Made by a program: the position numbers and the translations under genes. The notes under the pieces are model-generated. The model made no database searches and was not told the DNA's origin. It saw nothing but the letters and a program-made list of their open reading frames with translations. Shown piece by piece: positions 18,876-29,280 of a DNA stretch of 64,000 bases. The DNA lies in the NCBI RefSeq assembly GCF_002258215.1, contig NZ_NEFY01000002.1, forward strand, positions 372,001-436,000, given 5' to 3'. Within the stretch, counting starts at the first letter, position 1, and each line of letters opens with the position of its first letter. This stretch comes from Marinobacter vinifirmus (GTDB taxonomy: Bacteria; Pseudomonadota; Gammaproteobacteria; Pseudomonadales; Oleiphilaceae).

Positions 18876-19736
18876 ATGAGCGCCAAACTGATTAACGGAA
18901 AAGACATTGCCGCACAGGTCCGGCAGCGGGTTGCTGCCGGCGTGGAAGCCCGCAAACAGAAGGGGCTTCGTGTACCAGGCCTGGCCGTGGTACTGGTCGG
19001 CAACGATCCCGCCTCGCAAGTTTATGTAGGCAACAAGCGCAAAGCTTGCGAACAGGCCGGTATCCTTTCACTGTCTTACGACCTGCCCGCAGACACCTCC
19101 CAGCAGACCCTTGAAGCCCTGGTAGACGAGCTGAACGAAAACCCGACGGTAGACGGCATCCTGGTACAGCTTCCCCTGCCCTCACACCTGGACGCAGACC
19201 CGATCCTGGTAAAAATTCGTCCGGACAAAGATGTGGACGGCTTCCACCCCTACAACACCGGCCGCCTGATGCAGCGCAAGCCCGCCCTGCGCCCCTGCAC
19301 ACCGGCTGGCGTGATTACCCTGCTGGACTCCGTTGGCACATCCTATAAAGGCCAGCACGCCGTGATTGTGGGTGCTTCCAACATCGTCGGCCGCCCCATG
19401 TGCATGGAGCTGCTGCTCAAAGGCGCCACCACCACCGTATGCCACCGCTTTACCGACAACCTGGAAAAGTTTGTCAGCGAAGCAGACATCCTGGTCGCCG
19501 CAGTGGGCAAACCCGGCATCATCAAGGGCGAATGGGTAAAACCCGGCGCCACGGTGATTGATGTAGGCATTAACCGGATGGCCGACGGAAAACTGTGTGG
19601 CGACGTGGACTTTGAGGCGGCAGCTGCGCGGGCCGCTTATATCACCCCGGTTCCCGGTGGTGTGGGACCGATGACCATTGCCACGCTACTGGAGAACACC
19701 TTGTATGCGGCGGATGTGCTGCATTCGGAGGTCTAG
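18876..19736 (+). CDS. folD: Methylenetetrahydrofolate dehydrogenase/cyclohydrolase
   Basis: A 286-residue bifunctional cytosolic enzyme interconverting methylene-, methenyl- and formyl-tetrahydrofolate. Seen: [15 protein letters not shown] with the catalytic lysine, the signature [12 protein letters not shown], the [16 protein letters not shown] motif, and NADP-binding [12 protein letters not shown] chose ATG 18876 from family length (E. coli 288); the upstream open frame runs through the tRNA-Pro gene region and is not coding. It ends before an extragenic palindrome and a strong terminator. Confidence 0.95.
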   Translation: MSAKLINGKDIAAQVRQRVAAGVEARKQKGLRVPGLAVVLVGNDPASQVYVGNKRKACEQAGILSLSYDLPADTSQQTLEALVDELNENPTVDGILVQLPLPSHLDADPILVKIRPDKDVDGFHPYNTGRLMQRKPALRPCTPAGVITLLDSVGTSYKGQHAVIVGASNIVGRPMCMELLLKGATTTVCHRFTDNLEKFVSEADILVAAVGKPGIIKGEWVKPGATVIDVGINRMADGKLCGDVDFEAAAARAAYITPVPGGVGPMTIATLLENTLYAADVLHSEV

Positions 19737-19767
19737 ATTCTTCGGAGACCGGCGCTTACAGAAGGGT

Positions 19768-19798
19768 GGGGTCGTACCCCCGCCGGGGGTACGACCCC
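19768..19798. repeat. GC-rich extragenic palindrome (REP-like)
   Basis: A perfect 14-bp inverted repeat, GGGGTCGTACCCCC and GGGGGTACGACCCC, surrounds a 3-nt spacer. Each arm is itself near-palindromic around GTAC, as in REP elements. It lies 31 nt after folD and before the separate terminator. Whether it recurs in the genome cannot be seen here. Confidence 0.75.
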
Positions 19799-19819
19799 CT
19801 TGTAGCCTGCAAGGCCCAT

Positions 19820-19847
19820 AAAAAACCCCGCCGAGGCGGGGTTTTTT
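19820..19847. terminator. Bidirectional terminator between folD and glcB
   Basis: A 13-bp stem, AAAAAACCCCGCC with GGCGGGGTTTTTT, and a 2-nt spacer lie between the convergent folD and glcB genes. A/T runs on both sides make it work in both directions. Confidence 0.92.
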
Positions 19848-19857
19848 GTGTCCGGTC

Positions 19858-22038
19858 TTACTGACCGTACTTGGCTTTTGCCTTCTGACGATAGGCGTGC
19901 AGCAGCGGCTCGGTGTAGCCGGCCGGCTGTTCGCGACCTTTCAGAACCAGGTCCACAGCCGCCTGGAAGGCAATGCTGTCGTCGAAGTTCGGCGCCATGT
20001 TGCGGTACCCGGCATCGCCAGCGTTCTGCTTGTCGACCACGGCAGCCATGCGCTTCATGGTTTCCATGATCTGCCCTTCGGTGCAGATACCGTGGTACAG
20101 CCAGTTGGTCAGCAGCTGGGAAGAGATACGCAGGGTTGCGCGGTCTTCCATCAGGCCGATGTCGTTGATATCCGGCACCTTGGAGCAGCCAACACCGGAA
20201 TCGATCCAGCGAACTACGTAGCCGAGAATACCCTGGGCGTTGTTGTCCAGTTCTTGCTGGATGTCTTCGGCAGTCAGGGCAGACGGATCTTCCATCACCG
20301 GCACCGTCAGGATGTCCTCCAGGGACGCACGCTCGCGGTTAGCCAGTTCTTTCTGTACGTCGAACACATTCACCTGGTGGTAGTGCGTGGCGTGCAGGGT
20401 AGCGGCAGTCGGAGACGGAACCCATGCCGTGTTGGCACCCGCTTTCGGATGACCGATCTTCGCTTCCAGCATGCCAGCCATCAGGTCCGGCATGGCCCAC
20501 ATGCCCTTACCGATCTGGGCAACACCAGACAGGCCGGTTTCCAGGCCGATGTCCACGTTCCACTGCTCGTAGGCGCTGATCCAGGCCGCCTGTTTCATCT
20601 CACCCTTACGGATGAACGGACCCAGCTCCATGGAGGTGTGAATCTCGTCGCCGGTACGGTCCAGGAAGCCGGTGTTGATAAACACGGTGCGCTCTTTGGC
20701 AGCGTGGATACAGGCTTTCAGGTTAACCGTGGTGCGACGCTCTTCGTCCATAATGCCGACTTTCAGGGTAAAGCGCGGCAGGCCAAGGGCATCTTCAACG
20801 CGGCCGAAGAATTCGTTGGTGAAGGCCACTTCTTCCGGGCCGTGCTGCTTGGGCTTAACAATGTACACAGAACCCTTGGTGCTGTTCTGGAACTTGCCGT
20901 CACCCTTCAGGTCGTGGATGGCAATCAGGGACGTAACCAGGCCGTCCATCAGGCCTTCCGGAATCTCGCTGCCGTCTTTCAGCAGGATAGCCGGGTTAGT
21001 CATCAGGTGGCCGACGTTACGAACAAACAGCAGGCTGCGGCCCTTCAGGGTAACTTCGCTGCCGTCAGCGCCGGTGTAGCTGCGGTCGCCATTCATGCGA
21101 CGGGTCATCATCTGACCGCCTTTCTCGAAGGACTCTTCCAGGTCACCCTTCATCAGGCCCAGCCAGTTTTTGTAGGCCAGCACCTTGTCATCCGCGTCTA
21201 CGGCAGCCACGGAGTCTTCGCAGTCCATGATGGTGGTCAGGGCTGATTCCATCAGAACGTCTTTAACGTTGGCACCGTCGTCTTTACCGATCGGATGGCT
21301 GGCATCGACCTGGATTTCGAAGTGCATGCCGTTCTTCACCAGCAGAATACCGGTAGGTGCATCGGCAGCGCCGGTGTAACCCACAAAGCCGGACTCGTCT
21401 TTCAGGCCGGTCACTTCACCGTTCTGCAGTTTCACCGCCAGCTTGCCGCCGTCGATGTAGTACCTGGCAGCATCGTTATGGCTGCCGGAAGCCAGGGGCG
21501 CGGAGCCGTCCAGCAGTTTGCGGGCCCACTCGATAACCTTGGCACCACGAACCGGGTTGTAACCACGGCCTTTCTCGGCACCGCCTTCCTCGGAAATAGC
21601 ATCGGTGCCGTACAGGGCATCGTACAGGCTACCCCAACGGGCATTGGCAGCGTTCAGGGCAAAACGGGCGTTCATGATCGGCACAACCAGCTGCGGGCCG
21701 GCCATGGTGGCGATTTCCGGGTCTACGTTGGCGGTAGAAATTTTGAAATCCGCCGGCTCGTCAACCAGGTAACCGATCTCTTTCAGGAAGGCCTTGTACT
21801 CGGCCATGTCCAGTTTCTGGCCTTTATGATCACGGTTCCAGGTGTCCATTTTTTCCTGGATCTCGTCGCGCTTGACCAGCAGGTCGCGGTTGCGCGGAGC
21901 CAGCTCGTTCACAATCTTGTCGAACTCGGCCCAGAATTTGTCAGCGTCAACGCCGGTACCCGGGATCGCTTCGTTGTTTACGAAATCGTACAGATTCTTG
22001 GCGATCTGAATGCCGCCAACTTGAACGCGTTCTGTCAT
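19858..22038 (-). CDS. glcB: Malate synthase G
   Basis: A 726-residue cytosolic enzyme condensing glyoxylate with acetyl-CoA to malate in the glyoxylate and glycolate routes. Seen: the N-terminal [20 protein letters not shown] region, the catalytic TIM-barrel stretches [16 protein letters not shown] and [34 protein letters not shown], and the C-terminal [20 protein letters not shown]. Length matches E. coli GlcB (723). It stands alone between a terminator and its own promoter; no glycolate oxidase genes are adjacent. Confidence 0.96.
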   Translation of the reverse strand: MTERVQVGGIQIAKNLYDFVNNEAIPGTGVDADKFWAEFDKIVNELAPRNRDLLVKRDEIQEKMDTWNRDHKGQKLDMAEYKAFLKEIGYLVDEPADFKISTANVDPEIATMAGPQLVVPIMNARFALNAANARWGSLYDALYGTDAISEEGGAEKGRGYNPVRGAKVIEWARKLLDGSAPLASGSHNDAARYYIDGGKLAVKLQNGEVTGLKDESGFVGYTGAADAPTGILLVKNGMHFEIQVDASHPIGKDDGANVKDVLMESALTTIMDCEDSVAAVDADDKVLAYKNWLGLMKGDLEESFEKGGQMMTRRMNGDRSYTGADGSEVTLKGRSLLFVRNVGHLMTNPAILLKDGSEIPEGLMDGLVTSLIAIHDLKGDGKFQNSTKGSVYIVKPKQHGPEEVAFTNEFFGRVEDALGLPRFTLKVGIMDEERRTTVNLKACIHAAKERTVFINTGFLDRTGDEIHTSMELGPFIRKGEMKQAAWISAYEQWNVDIGLETGLSGVAQIGKGMWAMPDLMAGMLEAKIGHPKAGANTAWVPSPTAATLHATHYHQVNVFDVQKELANRERASLEDILTVPVMEDPSALTAEDIQQELDNNAQGILGYVVRWIDSGVGCSKVPDINDIGLMEDRATLRISSQLLTNWLYHGICTEGQIMETMKRMAAVVDKQNAGDAGYRNMAPNFDDSIAFQAAVDLVLKGREQPAGYTEPLLHAYRQKAKAKYGQ

Positions 22039-22118
22039 CGTTGCTTGCCTCGATGGGTTATGTTTCCCGACTCCCCCTTAGCGCACCAGGTGCGGGGGCA
22101 TTAGTATTTGAGCGGCGT

Positions 22119-22147
22119 ATTGTACGTGAAAATCCCTACAAGGTCAT
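22119..22147 (-). promoter_or_regulatory. Probable promoter of glcB
   Basis: On the minus strand ATGACC (22147-22142) and TACAAT (22124-22119) are separated by exactly 17 nt, 80 nt upstream of the glcB start codon. The -10 is 5/6 and the -35 is 4/6 of consensus. Confidence 0.5.
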
Positions 22148-22189
22148 TCCCACTCAGCACAATGCGACTTTATGTGTATCAACCGGATC

Positions 22190-23575
22190 TCAGGCGCGGC
22201 GCCAGGTGGTTCCTTCCCGGCTGTCATCCAGGATAATGCCCTTGTCCAGCAGTTCATCGCGAATGCGGTCTGCTTCGGCAAAATCCTTCCCCTTGCGCGC
22301 GTCGGCGCGGGCCTGGATCATCGCCTCGATATCTTCCGCCGTCAGCTCACTGCCGGTATCCGCCTGGAAGAAAGCTTCCGGGTCCTGCTGCAGCAAGCCC
22401 AGCACCGCACCCAAACGCACCAGCACGGCCGCACTGCGCTTGGCAGCCTCTTCGTCACCTCCCCGGCGCTGATGATTGATGTCATTAGCTACCGCGTGCA
22501 ACACAGCAATGGCGCCGGCAGTGTTGAAATCGTCGTCCATAGCCTCGGCAAACCGGCGATCATGGTCGGACTCCGGCACATCGGCTTCCTTGGCCGGCGT
22601 AATACCACGCAGGGCGTGATACAGCTTGGTCAGCGTGCGGCCAGCTTCGGCCAGGTTGTCTTCGGAATAGTCGACCTGGCTGCGGTAGTGGCTGGACACC
22701 AGGAAGTAGCGCACCACTTCCGCCGGGTATTTTTCCAGGATCTCGCGGATGGTGAAGAAGTTGCCCAGAGACTTGGACATCTTTTCTTTATTTACACGAA
22801 TGGCGCCGGCGTGCATCCAGGTGTGCACAAACTTGTGGCCAGTGGCGCACTCGGACTGGGCAATCTCGTTCTCGTGGTGCGGGAACAGCAGGTCCGGGCC
22901 GCCGCCGTGGATATCGAAGGTATCACCCAAGCACTTGGTGGACATGGCAGAGCACTCGATGTGCCAGCCCGGGCGACCTTCACCCCAGGGCGACTGCCAG
23001 CTCACCTCACCCGGCTTGGCGGCTTTCCACAGGGCGAAGTCCGCCGGGCTGCGCTTGGCTTCCTGCACGTCCACACGGGCACCTGCCAGCAGGTCCTCCA
23101 GCTTCTTCTTGCTGAGCTTGCCGTAATCCGGGAATGAATCCACCGCAAAGTACACATCGCCGTTGTCCGCCGCATAGGCGTGACCGCCGGAAATCAGGGT
23201 CTGGATCATGGCGATGATGTCGTCGATGTAAGCTGTCGCCCGGGGCTCGTCATTGGGCGCCAGCACGCCCAGACGCGCTTCGTCTTCGTGCATGGCGTGG
23301 ATCATGCGGCCGGTCAGGTCGGTGTAGACCTCACCGTTTTCGTCCGCCCGACGCAGGATCTTGTCGTCGATATCGGTAATGTTGCGCACGTAGTGCACAT
23401 CATAACCACGGTGGCGCAGGTACCGGGTAATCACATCGAAGGCCACCAGCACCCGGGCATGGCCCAGGTGGCAGTAGTCGTAAACCGTCATGCCGCACAC
23501 ATACATGCGCACCTTGCCCGGCTCGATGGTTTTGAACTCTTCCTTTTGCTGCGTCAGCGTGTTGTAGATGCGCAT
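22190..23575 (-). CDS. cysS: Cysteinyl-tRNA synthetase
   Basis: A 461-residue class I synthetase charging tRNA-Cys. Seen: [20 protein letters not shown] with the HIGH-type motif HLGH, zinc-site cysteine/histidine region ([30 protein letters not shown]), and KMSKS in [11 protein letters not shown]. Length equals E. coli CysS (461). Its ATG shares one base with the glnS stop (TAATG), so the two synthetase genes are translationally coupled, as in pseudomonads. Confidence 0.97.
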   Translation of the reverse strand: MRIYNTLTQQKEEFKTIEPGKVRMYVCGMTVYDYCHLGHARVLVAFDVITRYLRHRGYDVHYVRNITDIDDKILRRADENGEVYTDLTGRMIHAMHEDEARLGVLAPNDEPRATAYIDDIIAMIQTLISGGHAYAADNGDVYFAVDSFPDYGKLSKKKLEDLLAGARVDVQEAKRSPADFALWKAAKPGEVSWQSPWGEGRPGWHIECSAMSTKCLGDTFDIHGGGPDLLFPHHENEIAQSECATGHKFVHTWMHAGAIRVNKEKMSKSLGNFFTIREILEKYPAEVVRYFLVSSHYRSQVDYSEDNLAEAGRTLTKLYHALRGITPAKEADVPESDHDRRFAEAMDDDFNTAGAIAVLHAVANDINHQRRGGDEEAAKRSAAVLVRLGAVLGLLQQDPEAFFQADTGSELTAEDIEAMIQARADARKGKDFAEADRIRDELLDKGIILDDSREGTTWRRA

Positions 23576-25254
23576 TACTTGCCTCCCTTACCCCAGGAAT
23601 CCCTCAGGGTCACGGTACGGTTGAACACCGGCTTGCCGGCCTTGGCGGTCAGTTCCTGGTCGCAGAAGAAATAGCCTTCCCGCTCGAACTGGTAAGGCAG
23701 GTCGGTGCGCGGCTCGGCCAGGCTCTTCTCTACCCGCGCGCCCTTCAGCACCACCAGGGAGTCCGGGTTCAGGTGGTCCAGGAAGTCGCCTTCCTTGTCG
23801 CTGTCCGGATTCTCGTGGTTGAACAGGCGGTCGTACAGATTGATGTCGGACTCAACGCTGTCACTGGCCGATACCCAGTGAATCACGCCGTTAGGCTTGT
23901 AGCCTTCGGGGTTCACGCCCAGAGTGTTCGGATCGTATTCGCACTTCAGCTCGACAATCTCGCCGCTGTCATCACGCACAACCTCTTTGCAGGTCATCAC
24001 GTAACCGCCGCGCAGGCGCACTGCCTGGTCCGGAGCCAGCCGCTTCCACTTGCGCGGCGGTTCCATCTCGAAGTCTTCCCGGTCGATGTACAGGGTCTGG
24101 CTCCAGGTCACTTCCCGCTCACCCATTTCCGGCTTCTGCGGATGCACCGGCAGGGTCAGGGTTTCAACCTGGTCGGCCGGGTAGTTGGTCAGGGTCACCT
24201 TGAGCGGCCGCATCACGCACATGGCGCGGGGCGCCCGGTCGTTCAGGTCTTCACGAATGGCATATTCCAGCATGCCCACATCCACGGTACCGCCAGCCTT
24301 GTTCACACCGATCATGTCGCAGAAGCTGCGGATGGATTCCGGGGTATAGCCACGGCGACGCATGCCCGAAATGGTCGGCATCCTGGGATCGTTCCAGCCG
24401 TCGACCACGTTTTCGTCCACCAGCCGCTTCAGCTTGCGCTTGCTGGTGATGGTGTAGTTCAGGTTGAGCCGGGCAAATTCGATCTGGCGCGGGTGGCACG
24501 GAATGGTGATGTTATCCAGCACCCAGTCGTACAGCGGCCGGTGATCTTCAAACTCCAGGGTGCACAGGGAATGGGTAATCCCTTCCAGGGCATCGGAAAT
24601 CGGGTGGGTAAAGTCGTACATCGGGTAGATGCACCACTTGCTGCCGGTCTGGTGGTGGTCGGCATAGCGAATGCGGTACAGGATCGGGTCCCGCATGTTG
24701 ATGTTCGGGGAGGCCATGTCAATCTTGGCCCGCAACACCAGCTCGCCGTTCTGGAACTTGCCGTCGCGCATATCCCGGAACAACTGCAGGCTCTCTTCCA
24801 CCGGACGGTCCCGGTACGGGCTGTTCTTGCCCGGCTCTTTCAGGGAACCCCGGTACTCGGCCATCTGTTCGGCATTCAGCGCGCACACATAGGCCTTGCC
24901 CTTCTGGATCAGCTCTTCCGCGAATAAATACAGCTGGTCAAAGTAATCGGAAGCGTAGAGTACTTCGTCTGCCCATTTGTAACCCAGCCACTCGACATCC
25001 TGCTTGATGGCGTCGATATACTCCTGGCTTTCTTTTTCCGGGTTGGTGTCATCAAAGCGCAGGTTGCATTCGCCACCGAAGGTTTCGGCAATGCCGAAGT
25101 TCAGGCAAATGGACTTGGCGTGACCAACGTGCAGATATCCATTGGGCTCCGGCGGAAAACGGGTAACGACCGTGCCGGTGTGCTCGCCCTTGGCGATGGC
25201 ATCTTCGATCAGGCTTTGAATAAAGTTGTGGGCTTTCTTCGACTCGGCGCTCAT
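23575..25254 (-). CDS. glnS: Glutaminyl-tRNA synthetase
   Basis: A 559-residue class I synthetase charging tRNA-Gln directly. Seen: [20 protein letters not shown] with the HIGH motif, the KMSKS-equivalent [12 protein letters not shown], and the C-terminal beta-barrel anticodon-binding region. I placed the start at ATG 25254 from alignment to the E. coli N-terminus (553 residues) and the purine-rich upstream segment; the 24 residues further upstream are not conserved. A TATAAT on the minus strand near 25320 is the likely -10 of this operon. It is divergent from ppiB. Confidence 0.96.
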   Translation of the reverse strand: MSAESKKAHNFIQSLIEDAIAKGEHTGTVVTRFPPEPNGYLHVGHAKSICLNFGIAETFGGECNLRFDDTNPEKESQEYIDAIKQDVEWLGYKWADEVLYASDYFDQLYLFAEELIQKGKAYVCALNAEQMAEYRGSLKEPGKNSPYRDRPVEESLQLFRDMRDGKFQNGELVLRAKIDMASPNINMRDPILYRIRYADHHQTGSKWCIYPMYDFTHPISDALEGITHSLCTLEFEDHRPLYDWVLDNITIPCHPRQIEFARLNLNYTITSKRKLKRLVDENVVDGWNDPRMPTISGMRRRGYTPESIRSFCDMIGVNKAGGTVDVGMLEYAIREDLNDRAPRAMCVMRPLKVTLTNYPADQVETLTLPVHPQKPEMGEREVTWSQTLYIDREDFEMEPPRKWKRLAPDQAVRLRGGYVMTCKEVVRDDSGEIVELKCEYDPNTLGVNPEGYKPNGVIHWVSASDSVESDINLYDRLFNHENPDSDKEGDFLDHLNPDSLVVLKGARVEKSLAEPRTDLPYQFEREGYFFCDQELTAKAGKPVFNRTVTLRDSWGKGGK

Positions 25255-25414
25255 ACAATCTCTGTCAACGGGGGATGAAACATGGGAGCAATCCGAAGGC
25301 TCCGTGAAACCGCCTATTATACCCACAAATAGTCTCAGGACTCATGCACACAACGAAACTCTTCAGTACAATAGCGACTTTGATCATTCCGACCTCAAAC
25401 TACAGGAAGCCCTG

Positions 25415-25915
25415 ATGATTCTGCTGAAAACCAACCTCGGTGATATCAAACTGGAACTGGACTACGAAAACGCGCCGGAAACCGCCAAGAACTTCGAACA
25501 GTATGTTCGTGAAGGTTTCTACGATGGCCTGATCTTCCACCGGGTAATCAGCAATTTCATGATCCAGGGCGGCGGCTTCGAGCCAGGCATGACTCCGCGT
25601 AAAACCCGCGAGCCAATCCAGAACGAAGCCGATAACGGCCTGAGCAACAAAACCGGCACCATCGCCATGGCCCGCACCATGGATCCGCACTCCGCAACTG
25701 CCCAGTTCTTCATCAACGTGCAGGACAACGGCTTCCTGGACCACACCGCCAAGAATGCTGAAGGCTGGGGTTACTGCGTGTTCGGTAAGGTTGTCGACGG
25801 CATGGACACGGTGAATCAGATCCGCGCCGTTCGCACCACCATGAACGCCGGCCACCAGGACGTTCCCTTCGAGGACGTGGTTATCGAGAAGGCCGAGGTT
25901 CTGGAGGACGCGTGA
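25415..25915 (+). CDS. ppiB: Cytosolic peptidyl-prolyl isomerase B (cyclophilin)
   Basis: A 166-residue cyclophilin without a signal peptide, catalysing cis-trans proline isomerisation. Seen: the catalytic region [30 protein letters not shown], and [18 protein letters not shown] precedes ATG 25415, and the family N-terminus [11 protein letters not shown] begins here. The gene overlaps lpxH by 4 nt. Confidence 0.96.
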   Translation: MILLKTNLGDIKLELDYENAPETAKNFEQYVREGFYDGLIFHRVISNFMIQGGGFEPGMTPRKTREPIQNEADNGLSNKTGTIAMARTMDPHSATAQFFINVQDNGFLDHTAKNAEGWGYCVFGKVVDGMDTVNQIRAVRTTMNAGHQDVPFEDVVIEKAEVLEDA

Positions 25916-26637
25916 CCACGCTGTTTATCTCCGACCTGCACCTGGAAGAATCGCGCCCGGGCATCACGGGCGCCTTTCTCGGGTTCCTGAAAACCCACGC
26001 CATGGGTGTGGAGCAGCTGTACATTCTGGGCGACTTCTTTGAAGCCTGGATTGGCGATGACGAACGCACGCCGCTACAGGAACAGGTAGCTGCGGCACTC
26101 CGTGAAGTGCGGGACAGTGGCACAGAGATTTTCCTGATGCACGGCAACCGTGACTTCCTGATCGGCAATGACTACTGCGAGCGGGCCGGCGCCACCCTGC
26201 TGGACGACCCTACTGTGATCGACCTGTACGGCACCCCTGCCCTGCTGATGCATGGCGACAGCCTGTGCACCGCCGACGTGGAATACCAGAAGTTCCGGGC
26301 CAACATGCGTAATCCGCAGATGCAGAAAATGATGCTGGCCCGCCCACTGGAAGACCGCCAGCAGATGGCGCGACAGCTACGCCAGATGTCCATGGCCAAG
26401 AATCAGGGCAAAGCCGAAGACATCATGGATGTCACGCCCGAAGAAGTGGTGAAAGAGCTTGAACATCATGGCGTACAGCTGATGATCCACGGCCACACTC
26501 ACCGCCCGGCCACCCATGACCTGGAAGCCAACGGCGAACCCGCCCGGCGGATTGTTCTGGGTGACTGGGACACGCACGTTTGGTGGCTGGAAGCCCGTTC
26601 AGGGCAGGAACCGCAACTGAAGAAAGCCCCGCTATGA
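25912..26637 (+). CDS. lpxH: UDP-2,3-diacylglucosamine pyrophosphohydrolase
   Basis: A 241-residue peripheral membrane metallophosphoesterase that makes lipid X in lipid A synthesis. Seen: D8 and H10 in ISDLHLEE, D41 in [26 protein letters not shown], and C-terminal MIHGHTHRP, matching the two-metal site of E. coli LpxH. It starts at GTG 25912, overlapping the ppiB stop by 4 nt, the usual ppiB-lpxH coupling. Its last 6 nt overlap the end of the convergent lipoprotein gene. Confidence 0.95.
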   Translation: MTTLFISDLHLEESRPGITGAFLGFLKTHAMGVEQLYILGDFFEAWIGDDERTPLQEQVAAALREVRDSGTEIFLMHGNRDFLIGNDYCERAGATLLDDPTVIDLYGTPALLMHGDSLCTADVEYQKFRANMRNPQMQKMMLARPLEDRQQMARQLRQMSMAKNQGKAEDIMDVTPEEVVKELEHHGVQLMIHGHTHRPATHDLEANGEPARRIVLGDWDTHVWWLEARSGQEPQLKKAPL

Positions 26638-27465
26638 TCCGGGGCCGCCGGCCGGCTCCCGATAGGTTTCCAGCCGCTTCAGCCAGCCTGGCAGCCAGCG
26701 TTCCCGCTCAATCGGGTTCCCGGCATTCTCTGCCCGCCGGGTAAGCACCCGGCCGGCGGCTTCCCGGAACGACTGCAGTTCCGTTTTATCACCGGCCGCG
26801 TCCATCTCCAGCAATACCTGCAACAGCCCCCAGCCTTGGCCCTGGTAACGCTCACCATCCGCCAGCCCCTCTCCCTTGAAGTTCACATAATCCATAAGGG
26901 CGTATACGCCGCCGGGGGTAGCACTCAAAGCTTCCAGGTGAGCACTTACCTGCTGCTGGCGACTCTCCGGAGCGGCCGCCACGATCTTGCCCAGAGATTC
27001 CGCTGCCCGTCGAAAAATGAACTCCGCCTGAAGCCCCTGGGTTCCGGCCAAAAACTCTCTCAACTCGGCAATCCTGGCAGAATCTTCCAGGGCGAGAAAC
27101 GCAGCCCTGTCAGGCCAGGGCGCATCGAAGGGCTCGAGGCTGCGCAACCAGTCTGGCACCTTGGCCTGGCGTTGCACCATGTAACGGATAAGCTGGGGGA
27201 AACTTTCTGTGAATCGGCCCTCTACCCCCTCCGGATACCAGATAAAGTGCCCGATACCCAGAGACGGAAAGGCTTCGCCTTCATTCCAGTGCACCAGGCA
27301 ATCGAACCGGCTGGCGCATTCGTTGGCGAAGATTTTCTGGCCCACCCAGTCCAGCTGGGCGGGCTTAAGGGCCAGCGAGTCCGCCGTCACCGGGTCCCGG
27401 TCCGCATCGCACCCGGACAAGGCCAACAGCATGGCCGTCAGCAACAACGGAATCAGCGGCCTCAT
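26632..27465 (-). CDS. Conserved lipoprotein of unknown function with a lysozyme-like motif
   Basis: A 277-residue protein with a lipoprotein signal (hydrophobic residues 4-16, lipobox LSGC, acylated C19). D20 follows the cysteine, the residue that favours inner-membrane retention in E. coli. Residues 45-80 carry E49, E62, E64 and SLGIGHFIWYP (68-78). The order Glu, acidic pair, then S/T-[LI]-G-I-G-H resembles the active-site strip of T4-type lysozymes. I do not recognise a named family. It begins directly next to the fpr stop, so it is probably co-transcribed with fpr. Known: nothing certain about function. Inference: possible cell-wall hydrolase or a degenerate binding relative. Confidence 0.7.
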   Translation of the reverse strand: MRPLIPLLLTAMLLALSGCDADRDPVTADSLALKPAQLDWVGQKIFANECASRFDCLVHWNEGEAFPSLGIGHFIWYPEGVEGRFTESFPQLIRYMVQRQAKVPDWLRSLEPFDAPWPDRAAFLALEDSARIAELREFLAGTQGLQAEFIFRRAAESLGKIVAAAPESRQQQVSAHLEALSATPGGVYALMDYVNFKGEGLADGERYQGQGWGLLQVLLEMDAAGDKTELQSFREAAGRVLTRRAENAGNPIERERWLPGWLKRLETYREPAGGPGS

Positions 27466-28236
27466 TTACTGCTCCACAAATGCCCGCTCGATAACATAGT
27501 GGCCCATGTCACCGCCACGGGCTTCTTTAAAGCCCATGTCGTTGAGGATGTTGCAGGTATCCTTGAGCATGCTCGGGCTGCCGCAAATCATGAAGCGGTC
27601 CTGCTCGATATCAAATTCCGGCAGGCCCAGATCCCGCGTGATCTTGCCGGTCTTCATGGCTTCAGTCAGGCGGCCCTGGTTGCGGAACGGCTCCCGGGTA
27701 ACGGTCGGGTAGTACAGCAGCTTGCCGGACACCATCTCGCCAAAGAATTCATTCTCCGGCAATTCGTCGATCTCTTGCTGGTACGCCAGCTCAGACACGT
27801 AGCGCACGCCGTGAGTGAGGATCACCTTATCGAAGGCCTCGTACACTTCCGGGTCTTTGATAATGCTCATAAACGGCGCCAGTCCGGTACCGGTGCTGAT
27901 CAGCCACAGGTTGCGGCCCGGCAGCAGGTTATCCAGCACCAGGGTGCCAGTGGGCTTGCGGCTGACCAGGATCTCGTCACCTACCTTGATCTGCTGCAGG
28001 CGGGAAGTCAGCGGGCCATCGGGCACTTTGATAGAGAAGAACTCCAGTTCTTCCTCGTAATTGGCACTGGCGATGCTGTAGGCACGCATCAGCGGCTTGC
28101 CATCGGTTTCCAGGCCGATCATCACAAAATGGCCGTTCTTGAAACGGAAGCCCGGGTCCCGGCTGGTTTTGAAACTGAACAAGGTGTCGTTCCAGTGATG
28201 CACACTGGTCACGGTTTCTTTCATCATTTTGCTCAT
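27466..28236 (-). CDS. fpr: Ferredoxin-NADP(+) reductase
   Basis: A 256-residue FAD enzyme exchanging electrons between NADPH and ferredoxin or flavodoxin, important in oxidative stress and iron-sulfur repair. Seen: FAD-binding RAYSIAS (51-57), NADP-binding STGTGLAPFMS, LCGSP-like MICGSPSML, and the C-terminal HYVIERAFVEQ tail typical of pseudomonad Fpr. ATG 28236 reproduces the family start MSKMMKETV. It is divergent from a LysR regulator of the FinR type, which activates fpr in Pseudomonas putida. Confidence 0.94.
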   Translation of the reverse strand: MSKMMKETVTSVHHWNDTLFSFKTSRDPGFRFKNGHFVMIGLETDGKPLMRAYSIASANYEEELEFFSIKVPDGPLTSRLQQIKVGDEILVSRKPTGTLVLDNLLPGRNLWLISTGTGLAPFMSIIKDPEVYEAFDKVILTHGVRYVSELAYQQEIDELPENEFFGEMVSGKLLYYPTVTREPFRNQGRLTEAMKTGKITRDLGLPEFDIEQDRFMICGSPSMLKDTCNILNDMGFKEARGGDMGHYVIERAFVEQ

Positions 28237-28299
28237 GGGGCCCTCGCCAGATTATTTGCGGTCAGTCATCAATTGGTAACCAGTTTAACCTTTCGCTTG

Positions 28300-28340
28300 A
28301 AATCGACAAAACAGGCTGTTCTCATAAACCTGTTCGATTT
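28300..28340. promoter_or_regulatory. Imperfect dyad in the fpr-finR gap
   Basis: AAATCGA and ACAGG (28300-28315, with a 4-nt CAAA insertion) are mirrored by CCTGT and TCGATTT (28329-28340). The centre lies midway between the two divergent start codons, where a LysR-type operator is expected. Seen: the dyad. Inference: FinR binding. Confidence 0.4.
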
Positions 28341-28394
28341 TATCGATAACATGGCCTCACCCATTAAAAAAGCTGCAACAGTGCCGGACCAATC

Positions 28395-29273
28395 ATGAAA
28401 TACAGTTTCCGTCAGCTCGAAGTCTTCCTTGCCGCCGCCCACTTCCAGAACATCACCCGGGCTGCGGAATCCCTGGCCATGTCGCAGTCGGCTGCCAGCA
28501 GTGCCCTGAAGGAACTGGAAAACCAGTTCGACATCCAGCTGTTCGACCGCGTAGGCAAGCGCCTGCAGCTGAACGAACTGGGCAGGCTGTACCGGCCCAA
28601 GGCCGAGTCCCTGCTGGCCCAGGCCACCGAACTGGAACAGGCCCTGAGCAAGCACTCGGAAGTCGGCGCCCTGAAAGTAGGTGCCACACTGACCATAGGT
28701 AACTATCTGGCCGTTGGCGTGATGGCCCAATACATGAATACCCCTACCCGGCCGAAAGTATCGCTGGAAGTGGCCAACACCAGCACCATCGCAAAACGGG
28801 TCAGGGACTTTGAGCTGGACATCGGCTTGATTGAAGGTGAACTGCAAGCATCGGAACTGGAAGTGATCCCCTGGCGGGAAGACCGGCTGGTAGCCTTCTG
28901 CTCCCCTACCCACCCGCTGGCAGCAAAGGGCGAACTGACCGACGACGACCTTCGCGGCGCCACCTGGATTTTGAGGGAACAGGGCTCCGGCACCCGCCAG
29001 AGCTTCGAGCGCGGCATGCACGGCCTGCTGCCAGACCTGAACGTACTGCTGGAACTGGAACACACCGAAGCCATCAAGCGCGCCGTGGAAGCGGACCTGG
29101 GCATCGGATGTCTGTCAGAGGTGGTGCTGGCCGATGCCTTCAAACGCGGCAGCCTGGTGCCCCTGAAAGTGCCCCACCGGCAGTTTGACCGGCATTTCTA
29201 CTTCATCCTGCACAAGCAGAAATACCGAAGTGCGGGGATTGCCCGGTGGATGGCCTTGTGCCAGGAGCTTTAA
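28395..29273 (+). CDS. finR: LysR-family regulator, FinR type
   Basis: A 292-residue LysR-type transcription factor with an N-terminal winged helix-turn-helix (residues 1-60; FRQLEVFLAAAHFQNITRAA, QSAASSALKELE) and a two-lobe effector domain beginning near 88. Residues after IKVGAT-like LKVGATLTIGNY are typical of the CysB/LysR effector fold. Its head-to-head position with fpr matches finR of pseudomonads, which senses oxidative stress and sulfur or redox conditions. The symbol rests on context more than on any private motif. The stop lies 7 nt before a long nested palindrome. Confidence 0.8.
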   Translation: MKYSFRQLEVFLAAAHFQNITRAAESLAMSQSAASSALKELENQFDIQLFDRVGKRLQLNELGRLYRPKAESLLAQATELEQALSKHSEVGALKVGATLTIGNYLAVGVMAQYMNTPTRPKVSLEVANTSTIAKRVRDFELDIGLIEGELQASELEVIPWREDRLVAFCSPTHPLAAKGELTDDDLRGATWILREQGSGTRQSFERGMHGLLPDLNVLLELEHTEAIKRAVEADLGIGCLSEVVLADAFKRGSLVPLKVPHRQFDRHFYFILHKQKYRSAGIARWMALCQEL

Positions 29274-29280
29274 AGACTGT

